Origin: Nostoc sp. FACHB-973
GTDB taxonomy: Bacteria > Cyanobacteriota > Cyanobacteriia > Cyanobacteriales > Nostocaceae
NCBI RefSeq assembly: GCF_014698115.1
Contig: NZ_JACJSJ010000005.1
Coordinates: forward strand, 105,853-169,852
Direction of reading: 5' to 3'
DNA: 64,000 bases
The translations under genes were made by a program, and so were the position numbers. This document shows, in pieces, positions 34,788 to 43,051 of the stretch. Position 1 is the first letter of the stretch. The number at the start of each line of letters is the position of its first letter. The notes beneath the pieces are model-generated. The model searched no databases. It was not told the DNA's origin and saw only the letters and a program-made list of their open reading frames with translations.

Positions 34788-36440
34788 ATGACATGGTTTT
34801 CCTTGTCCGTGAAACGCTGGAGTCCGATTATACAATTCCTATCTTTATTCTGTGTATGTTTATTTTTAGTTGTGAGTTGTACTCCTCGTCCACAAACAAC
34901 TACCCCACCATCGGGTTCTGTAAATAGTGCTACAGGTGATGGTCGCATTACTATAGGTACAACAGGCAAGCCGAGAACCCTTGACCCAGCTGATGCTTAT
35001 GAGTTAGCATCCTTGGGCTTGGTGTTTAATATGAGCGATCGCCTCTACACTTACGAACCAGGAAGCACAGAAATTAAGCCCCAACTCGCCACAGCATTAC
35101 CGAAAGTTAGCCAAGATGCCTTAACTTACACCATCCCTTTACGTCAGGGAGTAGTTTTTCACGATGGGACTCCCTTCAACGCCCAAGCAATGGCGTTTAC
35201 CATCCAGCGCTTTATGGAAAACAAAGGCAAACCCTCTTTTTTATTAGGCGATATAGTAGATTCGGTGAAAAGCACAGGGGAGTATGAGTTAACCATTAAG
35301 CTGAAAAAGCCCTTTGCAGCGTTTCCTTCATTGCTGGCGTTTCCTGGGGTGTGTGCAGTTTCGCCGAAAGCTTACGAAGTCGGTGCAGGTAAATTTAAGC
35401 CGAATATTTTTGTGGGGACTGGCCCTTACAAGTTAGCCCAGTATGGCACTGATTCATTGCGATTTGATGTGTTTGATAAGTATTGGGGTGAAAAGCCAGT
35501 TAATAAGGGTGTTAACGTCCAAATTCAAACTAGTCCGGTTAATTTGTTTAATGCTTTCCGCACAGGTGCAGTTGATGTAGCTTATTTATCCCTACAACCA
35601 GACCAAACTCGTAGCTTAGAAGAAGGTGGTAAAAAAGGGGATTGGCAAGCGATCGCTGCTCAGGGTAGCGTAGTCAGTTATATGGTATTAAACCGGAATC
35701 AAAAGCCTTTAGATAAAGCAGAAGTAAGAGCTGCGATCGCTTCAATAGTTGACCGTCCACTAATCAATGAACGAGTGTTGCTTGGTCAAGCAGATCCGCT
35801 TTATAGCATGATTCCGACTACGTTTAATGTATCTGTGCCATTATTTAAAGAAAAATATGGCGATGCTAATTTTAATCAAGCCAAACAATTGTTAACTACC
35901 GCTGGTTTTTCCAAAGAAAATCCTGCGAAAGTTCAAGTTTGGTATCCTTCGAGTTCCCCTACTCGGAGTTTAGCAGCACAGACACTTAAATCACTTGTCG
36001 ATGCCAAAATGGATGGAATCCTGCTATTTGAAGTCGCCGTTGCCGAAGGACCTGCTTTTTTTAAAGACATTTCTAGAGGATTATATCCAGCAGCTTTACT
36101 TGATTGGTATCCAGACTTTTTAGATCCAGATAATTACGTCCAGCCATTTTTGTCTTGTGATAAAGGTTCAGTTGCCAAAGGATGCGAAGATGGGGCGAGT
36201 CAAACTCAGGGTTCGTTCTACTATAACGAAGCCATGAATAAATTGATTGACCAACAACGTAAAGAATTAAACCCCCAAGCGCGTCAGAAAATTTTTACAG
36301 ACATTCAAAATCAAGTAACTACAGATGTACCTTACGTTCCCCTATGGCAAAACAAAGACTATGTATTTGCCCGAAATGGCATTAGTAATGTACAAATTAA
36401 TCCAACTCAAATTTTGGTTTACCAAACAATTAAAAAATAA
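34788..36440 (+). CDS. Peptide/nickel-type ABC transporter substrate-binding lipoprotein (SBP family 5)
   Basis: A 550-residue solute-binding protein of the DppA/OppA family. An N-terminal hydrophobic segment ends in a lipobox (LVVSC, cysteine about 30), so it is anchored as a lipoprotein. SBP_bac_5 features: TIGTTGKPRTLDPADAYELA, LRQGVVFHDGTPFNAQAMAF, and VPYVPLWQNKDYVFARNGIS at the end. It binds peptides or similar small molecules in the periplasm. A DppB-like permease follows after a 160-base repeat tract; the DppC-like permease may be the gene at 55267-56382. Confidence 0.93.
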   Translation: MTWFSLSVKRWSPIIQFLSLFCVCLFLVVSCTPRPQTTTPPSGSVNSATGDGRITIGTTGKPRTLDPADAYELASLGLVFNMSDRLYTYEPGSTEIKPQLATALPKVSQDALTYTIPLRQGVVFHDGTPFNAQAMAFTIQRFMENKGKPSFLLGDIVDSVKSTGEYELTIKLKKPFAAFPSLLAFPGVCAVSPKAYEVGAGKFKPNIFVGTGPYKLAQYGTDSLRFDVFDKYWGEKPVNKGVNVQIQTSPVNLFNAFRTGAVDVAYLSLQPDQTRSLEEGGKKGDWQAIAAQGSVVSYMVLNRNQKPLDKAEVRAAIASIVDRPLINERVLLGQADPLYSMIPTTFNVSVPLFKEKYGDANFNQAKQLLTTAGFSKENPAKVQVWYPSSSPTRSLAAQTLKSLVDAKMDGILLFEVAVAEGPAFFKDISRGLYPAALLDWYPDFLDPDNYVQPFLSCDKGSVAKGCEDGASQTQGSFYYNEAMNKLIDQQRKELNPQARQKIFTDIQNQVTTDVPYVPLWQNKDYVFARNGISNVQINPTQILVYQTIKK

Positions 36441-36600
36441 GTCGTAATTCGTAATTCGTAATTGAATTTATTGAAGTCTAAATTCTCAACAGCTAAAAGC
36501 CCCAACTTTGACAATTTGGTGTGGTTAAAAGCCCAAAAATTACGAATTACGAATCACAAATTACGAATCACAAATTACGAATTACGAATTACGAATTACT
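36436..36600. repeat. Heptanucleotide tandem repeat ATTACGA between ABC genes
   Basis: GTAATTCGTAATTCGTAATT at the left and many ATTACGA / ATCACAA units at 36538-36598 form two complementary blocks. The right block ends 1-2 bases before the permease ATG, so the ribosome binding region of the permease is made of repeat sequence, with no recognisable Shine-Dalgarno. Confidence 0.85.
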
Positions 36601-36601
36601 T

Positions 36602-37627
36602 ATGTCTCGCTCTAAAGCTTTACAATATTACATTGTTTCCCGGTTGTTGTTAGCGCCACTCCAGCTATTAACTATTATCACCATTGTATTTCTCTTACTC
36701 AGAGCAACACCAGGAGACCCAGCAGATGCAATTCTTGGTGGACGTGCGCCGGAAGCAGCTAAAGAAGAATTGCGAAAACAACTCGGTCTAAATCTACCTT
36801 TGTGGCTACAGTATCTAAATTACTTGGGAAATCTGTTGCGTTTTGATTTAGGAACTTCTTTGTTGAGTCGCGGAGAGAATGTTTGGAACATCATTGCACA
36901 ATATTTCCCGGCGACAGTGGAGTTAGCAGTATGTAGTATGGCGGTTGCACTCATGGTGGGAATTTTAGTTGGTACTCTTTCGGCTTCCCGCCCTGGAACA
37001 TCTTTTGACTTGGGTGGGCGGTTGTTCGGTATCATCACCTACGCACTCCCCATGTTTTGGGCGGGAATGCTTTTGCAGTTGATTTTTTCAGTACAACTCG
37101 GTTGGTTTCCGAATTCTAACCGCTTTCCGCCGAACCTTCCCGCACCCACACTGATTACAGGATTGTATACAGTTGATAGTTTACTAGCTGGAAACTTTAC
37201 TCAGTTTTTCACATCTTTGCATCATCTTGCCTTACCGAGTCTGACTTTGGGAATTTTGTTGAGTGGGATTTTTGAGCGAATTGTGCGAGTGAATTTAAAG
37301 CAAACCCTGCAAGCAGATTATGTAGAAGCAGCTAGAGCCAGAGGTATTCAGGAAAACAAGATTTTAGTCTCCCATGCCTTAAAAAATGCTTTAATTCCAG
37401 TGATTACAGTTTTGGGATTAACCTTTGCGTCTTTGTTGGGTGGAGCGATTTTGACAGAGGTAACATTTTCTTGGCCTGGGTTAGCCAATCGACTATATCA
37501 AGCCATTAGCGATCGCGATTATCCCACAGTGCAGGGAGTATTGGTATTTTTTGGGGCGATCGTTGTCAGCGCCAGCATTTTAATTGATATTTTAAATGCT
37601 TATGTAGACCCGCGAATTCGATATTAG
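36602..37627 (+). CDS. ABC transporter permease, DppB-like
   Basis: A 341-residue inner-membrane permease of the DppB/OppB family with six helices: YIVSRLLLAPLQLLTIITIV at the N-terminus, ATPGDPADAILGGRAPEAAK after helix 1, and the cytoplasmic ATPase-docking loop EAARARGIQENKILVSHAL. ATG at 36602 is chosen because earlier in-frame codons are repeat DNA. Its binding protein is encoded just upstream. The stop codon falls at the very edge of a palindromic element (37626-37727). Confidence 0.93.
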   Translation: MSRSKALQYYIVSRLLLAPLQLLTIITIVFLLLRATPGDPADAILGGRAPEAAKEELRKQLGLNLPLWLQYLNYLGNLLRFDLGTSLLSRGENVWNIIAQYFPATVELAVCSMAVALMVGILVGTLSASRPGTSFDLGGRLFGIITYALPMFWAGMLLQLIFSVQLGWFPNSNRFPPNLPAPTLITGLYTVDSLLAGNFTQFFTSLHHLALPSLTLGILLSGIFERIVRVNLKQTLQADYVEAARARGIQENKILVSHALKNALIPVITVLGLTFASLLGGAILTEVTFSWPGLANRLYQAISDRDYPTVQGVLVFFGAIVVSASILIDILNAYVDPRIRY

Positions 37628-37727
37628 GGACTTCCAAGGAAAAAAATATTCCATAGTAGGGGCGCACAGCTGTGCGCCCCTACAAATGTACAAATAATTT
37701 GGGATAATTTATTTTCTGGAAGTCCCT
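37626..37727. mobile_element. MITE-like palindromic element at the permease stop codon
   Basis: A 102-base element with perfect 11-bp terminal inverted repeats, AGGGACTTCCA (37626-37636) and TGGAAGTCCCT (37717-37727), enclosing a perfect 14+14-bp palindrome GTAGGGGCGCACAG / CTGTGCGCCCCTAC (37656-37683). It has no coding capacity. The left end begins within the TAG of the permease gene. It could also act as a terminator. Confidence 0.65.
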
Positions 37728-37741
37728 AGCCTCCTTTTTTG

Positions 37742-38347
37742 TTAATTTTCTTGAGAAATACCACTGGCTAAAATACCAAGAATTTTATTCACATCTTTGA
37801 GATAATATTCGCTTAAATCAATGGTCAGTATTTGTTCTTCTAGTTTCAAAAATTGCCAAATACTTCCCGTTGTTACTGCGCCGTAAATTGTTTTAATCTC
37901 AGTTACAGCTTGCTGATTAAAAATTTGGGCTGCTACCATTTCGGCTGCACACTGACCCAAACACGCATTAATATTTTCTTTTTTAGCTTCTACAACTGTA
38001 ATGACTGGCGCTGTCAAAATTAGAATTTCTGGAGATTTCGTAATAATAAAATCGCAAGTACCATTTAATCCTTTGGCATTATCGACAGTGAAATCTATCC
38101 CAGAACATAAACCAATTTGTTCGCATAATTGTCGGCGTAAGTCCACTAAAATTGGAGCAATAATTAACTCAGAACGTGCTTTTTCACTATTGCTAGCTAA
38201 AGCGATCTCCAAGTTATAATTGAGTGTTTCTGCAAGTAAATTACTCGCTGTTAATTCAGGAACACCAGCGAAAATCTCCCGTTTTTCTAATGTGATTAAA
38301 CTAAACTGTTGTTTTGCTTTAGCTAAATTAAAATCGCTGTAAGCCAT
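37742..38347 (-). CDS. Restriction-endonuclease-like hypothetical protein
   Basis: A 201-residue protein with a PD-(D/E)XK-like core: GTCDFIITKSPEILILTAP then VITVVEAKKENINACLGQCA, which fit the D...ExK pattern and the following helix. The N-terminal helices (LLAETLNYNLEIALASNSEK, then IIAPILVDLRRQLCEQIG) are typical of a family of stand-alone cyanobacterial proteins. DNA cleavage is not established. It lies 16 bases downstream of the CHAT gene on the same strand and may be the last gene of that unit. Confidence 0.75.
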   Translation of the reverse strand: MAYSDFNLAKAKQQFSLITLEKREIFAGVPELTASNLLAETLNYNLEIALASNSEKARSELIIAPILVDLRRQLCEQIGLCSGIDFTVDNAKGLNGTCDFIITKSPEILILTAPVITVVEAKKENINACLGQCAAEMVAAQIFNQQAVTEIKTIYGAVTTGSIWQFLKLEEQILTIDLSEYYLKDVNKILGILASGISQEN

Positions 38348-38363
38348 AAAACTACTTTAGTTT

Positions 38364-41063
38364 CTATTGCCAATTGCCGACTAAAACATAAGGCGCCCAA
38401 TAATAAGGATGAGGTGGTAAATTCTGCAACTCCTGAAAAGGTGGATTCAGCTTCAAAGATTCTAACAGCGATAGTTGAGCGTTCTTCAGAGCATCTGCTT
38501 GTTTCGCCCCTGGCTTTTTCAAGTGTTGATAAAATTGACCCATAAATTCGGCGGTAGAAGCATCCCCTACAGGCCAGAGAGTGGCAAGGGTACTGCGTGC
38601 CCCGGAACGAACAGCCATTCCTGCCAAGCCTAAGACAGCTCGTTCATCGCCAGTAGCAGTTTCACAGGCACTCAACACCAGCAATTCTACGGCTGTACCT
38701 GGTTCTTTGAGCAAAGCACTCAACTCATTAATACTGATACTTTTCCCATCCCCTGTAATAATAAAATTCTTTTGGGGATTAGAACTAAATAGCCCATGAG
38801 TGGCTAGGTGAATAACAGGGAAATTTGATTTCAACTGTTTTTGAATAGTTTTGACAGTAAAATCTTCATTGAGGAGCTTTTGAGAAGCAGGAAAAGTTTC
38901 TTTAATTTGGTCTAATTCCTTGGGAACATTAACCAGTGCCGCAAAAAATTGTCCTTGTATATTAATTTGCTCGCTAACTCCAGCAGCTAAGACTTTAAGT
39001 TGTTTCCTTTCCAATTGTTTAGGAGCGAGCAGTTGTAGACTCGGAACCAGGGCAATGCTATATTTTTCAATGAGATAATTTTTTCCATCGTAGAGCGCAG
39101 CTACTGGCACTCTCTGCAATCTTCCATTTAGGACAAATACTAAATTTTTGATTTGCTTGGGATCTAGCTGTGTCTCGAAAGGTTGAATTAGCCAATTATA
39201 TACTTCTGCAAAAATTGGTAAAAGTGTCTGAAGATTTTCCTTTAATTCTTTGGGATTGGGGTTAGAAGTAGAGAGAATATTTCGTGCAGAGTTATTGATA
39301 CTAACGTTGTCTAAATTATCGTAAAGCCGATCTAGAGTTTCATTAACTTCTCGTTCGCTAATAGGAATTACTACTTCCTGCAAGGGTTTTCCCGATACGG
39401 AAAGGATAACTTCTAAGCGATCTGGCAAAACAATCGGATAAATTACAGCTGCATTGGCATCAATATTATCAATTTGCAACGCGATGTTTGCTGTTTCCGA
39501 ACAGGGGTCTTGAAAAAAGTTATCTAGTTCTGCTAATTGCAGAGATTCTATCACTTGGCGGGCAAATTCTAGACGTTTTTGAGACTTGTTCGTTTCAGAT
39601 TTTTCCTGCTTAATGGTAGGAGTAGAAACTATTAGCGAATTTAATTCTTTGTCAGACAAATTTGATTTCAACAGCAAATCTGCTAATTCTAGATAGACAG
39701 GTTTGACTTCTTGGAGAAAATCAAACTGGACATCTTGATTGTTGGCGTTTAAATCGCTGCGTAGGGATTGCAGAGTATTAAAGGCGGCGGTGTATGCTGC
39801 GATCGCTCCTTTGATATTTCCCTGTTTCCGTAGTAAACTTCCTAATTGAGATTGCCAAAGATAAGTAATTTCCCTAGCATCACCACTGATATTTTGTTCT
39901 TGGGCTAACAACAGTGCTTGTTGCGTTAGTTTGGTTGCCTGATTTAATTGCCCTTGTTTGTGATAAAGTTTGCCCAAATACCCTAAAGCGTAGGTTTCGG
40001 TTCGTCTATCCTGTAGAGTCCGTGACTGTTGTAGTGCATTCTCTAATAAAGATTCAACTTGATTTATTTGTCCGCTTTGCATCAAAGAATCAGCAAAGTT
40101 AATCTGGGCATAAATGGCAGCACGACTGGGAGTAAGAGTCGCTAAGTTAGGTAGAATTTGATTTTGCAATGCTTGAGCATCTTGGCTCAACTGCAACTCT
40201 AGCCCAGAGACAAAATCTTTTGCCCGTTGAATTAATTTAGTTTCCGAAAATCTCGACCAAGAAGCAATCCGGCGTTGCGTCTGTTCACCCCACCATTTTT
40301 GCGTCTCCAGTAATAGCTGGAAGTGATTGAGTTGTGCCTGAATTTTAGGTATTGGTGGCGTTGATGCTACCTTTGCTGCTTGGATATAGTAATTAACAGC
40401 TTGATTGTAGGGCGCTAGAGCATCCAAGACAGATTTGCGATCGATAATTTCCGTCACAGCATCATAGTCCCAGCGATCGCGGATTTGGTTACCTAAGATC
40501 CGTTCAGTGTTACCCAAACTCACTAGCACCGCACTTTTTTCAGGCGATTCGGCACTTGATGACAGACTTAACTGCAAGATTTTTTGCGACTTTTCTAATA
40601 ACCCTTGTCTGCGTAGGACATCACCGAGGCTGTGCAAGCCAATCGCTTCAGTTAAGGTTAGGGAATTACCCTTTTGAGTAAGGGTTTTGTGGAGTTCCTC
40701 GATTTGGGTTTGGCTACAGCTGGGGTTTTCGATCGCAAAAGCTTCAAGTAAAGTATTGCAAGCTTTGGGATATAAACCTAAATCTTGTAAAGCCTGGGAT
40801 TTGTTGATCAGACTCTTAGTCATTCCCTGGCGATCGCCAATTTTTTCATAAGCATCAGCCGCCGCTTCCCATAACTTTGCTGCTGCTTCTAATTCTCCGG
40901 CATTGTACAGTTGTTCACCTTCCCTTGCCAATGCCAGAGGACTACCAGCATTAGCATATAAACTAGAAAGATTTGACCAAGCTGGCATAGTCAAACTAGA
41001 TAACAGCCCCAATAAAGCTGAAAGAATCAAAATTAATAGACGACGGTATCTTTTAGAAATCAT
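38364..41063 (-). CDS. Secreted TPR-CHAT domain protein (caspase-like protease fold)
   Basis: An 899-residue protein with a signal peptide (LLILILSALLGLLSSLTMPA, about 8-30), TPR repeats over about 40-450 (for example TYALGYLGKLYHKQGQLNQA) and a C-terminal CHAT domain (about 600-899). The caspase-like dyad is visible: H756 in HLATHGLFSS and C800 in LSACETATGD, with LWPVGD after it. It is encoded just after the TpsA and TpsB genes on the same strand, in the order tpsA-tpsB-CHAT, so it probably works with that secretion pair in the cell envelope. Substrate and activity are unknown. Confidence 0.92.
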   Translation of the reverse strand: MISKRYRRLLILILSALLGLLSSLTMPAWSNLSSLYANAGSPLALAREGEQLYNAGELEAAAKLWEAAADAYEKIGDRQGMTKSLINKSQALQDLGLYPKACNTLLEAFAIENPSCSQTQIEELHKTLTQKGNSLTLTEAIGLHSLGDVLRRQGLLEKSQKILQLSLSSSAESPEKSAVLVSLGNTERILGNQIRDRWDYDAVTEIIDRKSVLDALAPYNQAVNYYIQAAKVASTPPIPKIQAQLNHFQLLLETQKWWGEQTQRRIASWSRFSETKLIQRAKDFVSGLELQLSQDAQALQNQILPNLATLTPSRAAIYAQINFADSLMQSGQINQVESLLENALQQSRTLQDRRTETYALGYLGKLYHKQGQLNQATKLTQQALLLAQEQNISGDAREITYLWQSQLGSLLRKQGNIKGAIAAYTAAFNTLQSLRSDLNANNQDVQFDFLQEVKPVYLELADLLLKSNLSDKELNSLIVSTPTIKQEKSETNKSQKRLEFARQVIESLQLAELDNFFQDPCSETANIALQIDNIDANAAVIYPIVLPDRLEVILSVSGKPLQEVVIPISEREVNETLDRLYDNLDNVSINNSARNILSTSNPNPKELKENLQTLLPIFAEVYNWLIQPFETQLDPKQIKNLVFVLNGRLQRVPVAALYDGKNYLIEKYSIALVPSLQLLAPKQLERKQLKVLAAGVSEQINIQGQFFAALVNVPKELDQIKETFPASQKLLNEDFTVKTIQKQLKSNFPVIHLATHGLFSSNPQKNFIITGDGKSISINELSALLKEPGTAVELLVLSACETATGDERAVLGLAGMAVRSGARSTLATLWPVGDASTAEFMGQFYQHLKKPGAKQADALKNAQLSLLESLKLNPPFQELQNLPPHPYYWAPYVLVGNWQ

Positions 41064-41185
41064 TTTATCAATTGCTCAGTTATGATTAACAACCTTCAAA
41101 TAACAAACAAAAATAAATGAACTAAATTTGGCATTTTATAAATCAATAAAATTACGAATTACGAATTACGAATTACGAATTATTT

Positions 41186-42916
41186 TTAAAACGCTTTGTA
41201 CTCCATCTGAAAATACACCCCATTTTCTTGCCATGTGCGCTTGCTATTATCAATATTTATTAAAGGAATACCCCAATCAAGGCGAGCTGTGAATCTATCC
41301 CCCATTTGCCAAAGTAGCCCTAATCCTGAACCTAGCAGAGTATTCGGGTCAGGATTTTCTCTACCTGTATTCCAGACAGTACCAAAATCGATAAATGGTG
41401 CAACCTGTAAAGTCCCTCGCAGTTCTGGAAAACGAGCAATAGGTAATCGCAATTCTGCGGAAGCAAAAATGCCATTATCACTGAGTAAAACATCTTGGCG
41501 ATAACCGCGCACTGTTCCTTGACCTCCCACACTAAATTGCTCAATGGAAAGCAGAGAACTACTTGCCAACTGCACATTAGAACGCAACAACAAAGTAGGA
41601 GCTGCTGTTTGTTCTTTTGGCTGACTGAGGAGGCGCAAATAAATCATTTGTCCCCGCCAAAGGAAATATCGGCTATCTGGTTCGCTGTTATTAATTGTGG
41701 CGTCAAAAGCTCCAATTCCCAAATTAAACTCGGAACGAGCAGCTAAAACTTCTTGACGACTGCGGTGTAGCCATTCTTGGGCGAAACTCAATTCCGATAC
41801 CCGCGTTTCTCCTTGAGCATCAGCCCCAGCAAACAGGGGAAAATCCACTCCTTGAATCGAAGAATTACTTTCGCGCCTGGCTGCGGTTAAAATCAAGGTG
41901 AGTTCTTGGCTAACTTCTGGGGTGGCTCTTTGCAGAACTGGCTGACGAAAAGATAATTCAAACTCACGAGAATTTACTTCGATATCCAAATCCTGAAAAG
42001 GAGGTTCAATAATTTTGTTGTCGGTAATCCGATAGTTGAAGCCAATAGTGCCATTCCGGGGATTCACTGGCAAGGTATAACCGCCCTCAAAGCTATTGCT
42101 ACCATCGGTATTTTTGTAGGCGAAACTCAAGCGATCGCCAATTCCCAGCAAGCTGGCTTCAGATAAGGCGATGCCGCGCTCAAAACTACCGACGCTGGGG
42201 TTGCGGTTATTATTAATACTGAGTTGGGTATTAAAAGTTCTCGCCCCCTTGACTGTCACAGCTAGGGAATTCACACCTGGCCTAGTACCAGCAGTGAGTT
42301 CGGCGTCTAAGCTTTCAATTAGGGGATTGAGTTGCAGCAGTTGCAAAGCTTCTTTGAGGCGATTGATATTCAGCGGTTTGGTAGTAGCGATCGCAATGCG
42401 ACTGCGGACATAATCTGAGTTCAACCGTCCTTTAATGACATTGACTTGAATATCTTCTAAACTGCCTTCTACTACCTGAATTTTGATGATTCCTGAGCGA
42501 AACTCTTGACTGGGAATGTAGGCACCAGAAGTAATGTACCCTTTTTGCACATACAATTCGGTAATTTGATTGGCAGCTTTCAGGAGTTCGGCAAAGGTAA
42601 TTGGTTGTCTGGTAAAATTGGCGATCGCAGAGTTTAATTCTTCTTGGCTAAAGGCGCTATTACCAACAAACTCGAACTTTTGCACAACGATACTACCTGG
42701 AATATCTAGGGCGTCTTCCGGGGTTGGTGGTACTGTCGGCGGTATTTGGATGGGTACGTTTGTTGGTGGTAGGGGATTAGCCGGGGGTTGTTCTGGCGGT
42801 TTTGGGGTAACAGGATTAATCGGCTGGGCGCAAACAGAATTTGTGTGATACAGCAAGAGTACAAAAGTAATACAAGGGGATAAAAAAAATCTCCGTCGCC
42901 AAACACTTAATACCAT
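41186..42916 (-). CDS. TpsB transporter (ShlB/FhaC/HecB family)
   Basis: A 576-residue outer-membrane pore of two-partner secretion. After a signal peptide and a Pro-rich linker (PITPKPPEQPPANPLPP-like, about 32-60) comes a POTRA domain (about 75-150; VQKFEFVGNSAFSQEELNSA, LYVQKGYITSGAYIPSQ), a second POTRA region and the ShlB/FhaC beta-barrel domain (about 230-576) ending in the aromatic residue F, as usual for outer-membrane barrels. Barrel motif VGGQGTVRGYRQDVLLSDNG matches the conserved VRGY loop that enters the pore. Its substrate is the TpsA encoded upstream. Confidence 0.93.
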   Translation of the reverse strand: MVLSVWRRRFFLSPCITFVLLLYHTNSVCAQPINPVTPKPPEQPPANPLPPTNVPIQIPPTVPPTPEDALDIPGSIVVQKFEFVGNSAFSQEELNSAIANFTRQPITFAELLKAANQITELYVQKGYITSGAYIPSQEFRSGIIKIQVVEGSLEDIQVNVIKGRLNSDYVRSRIAIATTKPLNINRLKEALQLLQLNPLIESLDAELTAGTRPGVNSLAVTVKGARTFNTQLSINNNRNPSVGSFERGIALSEASLLGIGDRLSFAYKNTDGSNSFEGGYTLPVNPRNGTIGFNYRITDNKIIEPPFQDLDIEVNSREFELSFRQPVLQRATPEVSQELTLILTAARRESNSSIQGVDFPLFAGADAQGETRVSELSFAQEWLHRSRQEVLAARSEFNLGIGAFDATINNSEPDSRYFLWRGQMIYLRLLSQPKEQTAAPTLLLRSNVQLASSSLLSIEQFSVGGQGTVRGYRQDVLLSDNGIFASAELRLPIARFPELRGTLQVAPFIDFGTVWNTGRENPDPNTLLGSGLGLLWQMGDRFTARLDWGIPLINIDNSKRTWQENGVYFQMEYKAF

Positions 42917-43045
42917 TTTGGATTTTAGATTTTAGATTTTGGATTAGTCATTGGTCATTAGTCATTTGTCATTTGTCATTAGTTATTTCTCCCCCTACCT
43001 CCCCATCTCCCCATCTCCCCATCTCCCCAGTCCCCAGTCCATCTG
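42917..43045. repeat. Tandem repeats between tpsA and tpsB
   Basis: ATTTTAGATTTTGGATT, GTCATTAGTCATTTGTCATT and CCCCATCTCCCCATCTCC blocks fill the gap, three different repeat families one after the other. Confidence 0.75.
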
Positions 43046-43051
43046 TAAGGT

